Assembly: GCF_900116225.1 (NCBI RefSeq)
Contig: NZ_FOZZ01000014.1
Coordinates: forward strand, 33,495 to 97,494
From: Sphingobacterium wenxiniae
GTDB taxonomy: Bacteria; Bacteroidota; Bacteroidia; Sphingobacteriales; Sphingobacteriaceae
DNA length: 64,000 nucleotides
Reading direction: 5' to 3'
Shown here: positions 63,929 to 64,000 of the stretch, one piece after another
Position numbering within the stretch: the stretch's first letter is position 1
How the letters are laid out: every line of letters starts with the position of its first letter
The notes under the pieces: model-generated
What the model was told of the DNA's origin: nothing
What the model saw: the letters and a program-made list of their open reading frames with translations, nothing else
The model's database searches: none
Position numbers and translations under genes: made by a program

Positions 63929-64000
63929 AGCATTCCCGTAGCGTAGCGGCAGGTATGCCGGAGAAGATGGTGTCCGCCCCTTTGGGGTTTCCCTAGCGGG

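Noticed and set aside
63745..63996. Open frames on both strands across the 11-bp array
   Set aside because: They are produced by the repeat composition (TTCG/CGAA units lack stops in two frames) and resemble no protein; the array explains them.

Overview
The window looks like chromosome of a Bacteroidota member, most plausibly a Sphingobacterium-like Sphingobacteriaceae. The signs are a TonB-type barrel with a GLPGLI partner, GldC, a LytTR regulator with a Reg_prop sensor kinase, an S46 dipeptidyl-peptidase, the lysine 6-aminotransferase route, and many promoters of the TAnnTTTG (-7) type with no clear Shine-Dalgarno sites. Base composition is moderate and even, and most of the window is ordinary core genome.

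Layout. 1-8.5 kb: 3' part of a TonB-type outer-membrane barrel with a GLPGLI protein, a histone H1-like small protein, an S46 peptidase, a DEAD-box helicase, a small membrane protein, gldC and an EVE-domain protein. 8.9-11.1 kb: an S9 prolyl oligopeptidase gene broken by one in-frame TGA. 11.4-29.0 kb: the most unusual block. It holds a LytTR response regulator and its Reg_prop/LytS-type kinase, followed by four same-strand genes: a collagen-like lipoprotein, an outer-membrane barrel, a 2717-residue surface protein and an FnIII-repeat protein. A ~52-bp element recurs upstream of both the regulator and the collagen gene, so the regulator may control the surface operon. 29.0-33.7 kb: acyl-CoA thioesterase, then a TonB receptor with a beta-propeller phytase (phytate-phosphate scavenging).

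33.8-44.2 kb: a long minus-strand run of SDR reductase, M28 peptidase, lspA, TraR/DksA-like, ileS, hemB, a fused hemC-hemD, and hemA (C5 tetrapyrrole pathway). 44.5-46.2 kb: DUF2027-like protein, aat, rbfA. 46.2-46.8 kb: an intergenic region with a 10-bp periodic array and a short transcription unit (39-codon ORF or sRNA) that has its own promoter and terminator. 46.8-57.5 kb: argH, a TlpA-like thioredoxin, galM, dgt, an AlbA_2/Schlafen-type regulator, topB and a dicarboxylate/cation symporter. 57.7-58.4 kb: an ORF6N-domain gene split by a 159-bp MITE with a TTA target duplication. 58.5-64 kb: an unknown protein, then a lysine-catabolic divergon (lat and aldehyde dehydrogenase against glutaryl-CoA dehydrogenase) and finally an 11-bp-periodic TTCG/CGAA array running to the window edge.

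How it fits together: the heme genes supply a near-complete early tetrapyrrole pathway. Lat, the aldehyde dehydrogenase and glutaryl-CoA dehydrogenase take lysine toward crotonyl-CoA. The TonB receptor and phytase form an uptake pair. The two-component system with its four-gene surface operon is the best candidate for an undescribed system.
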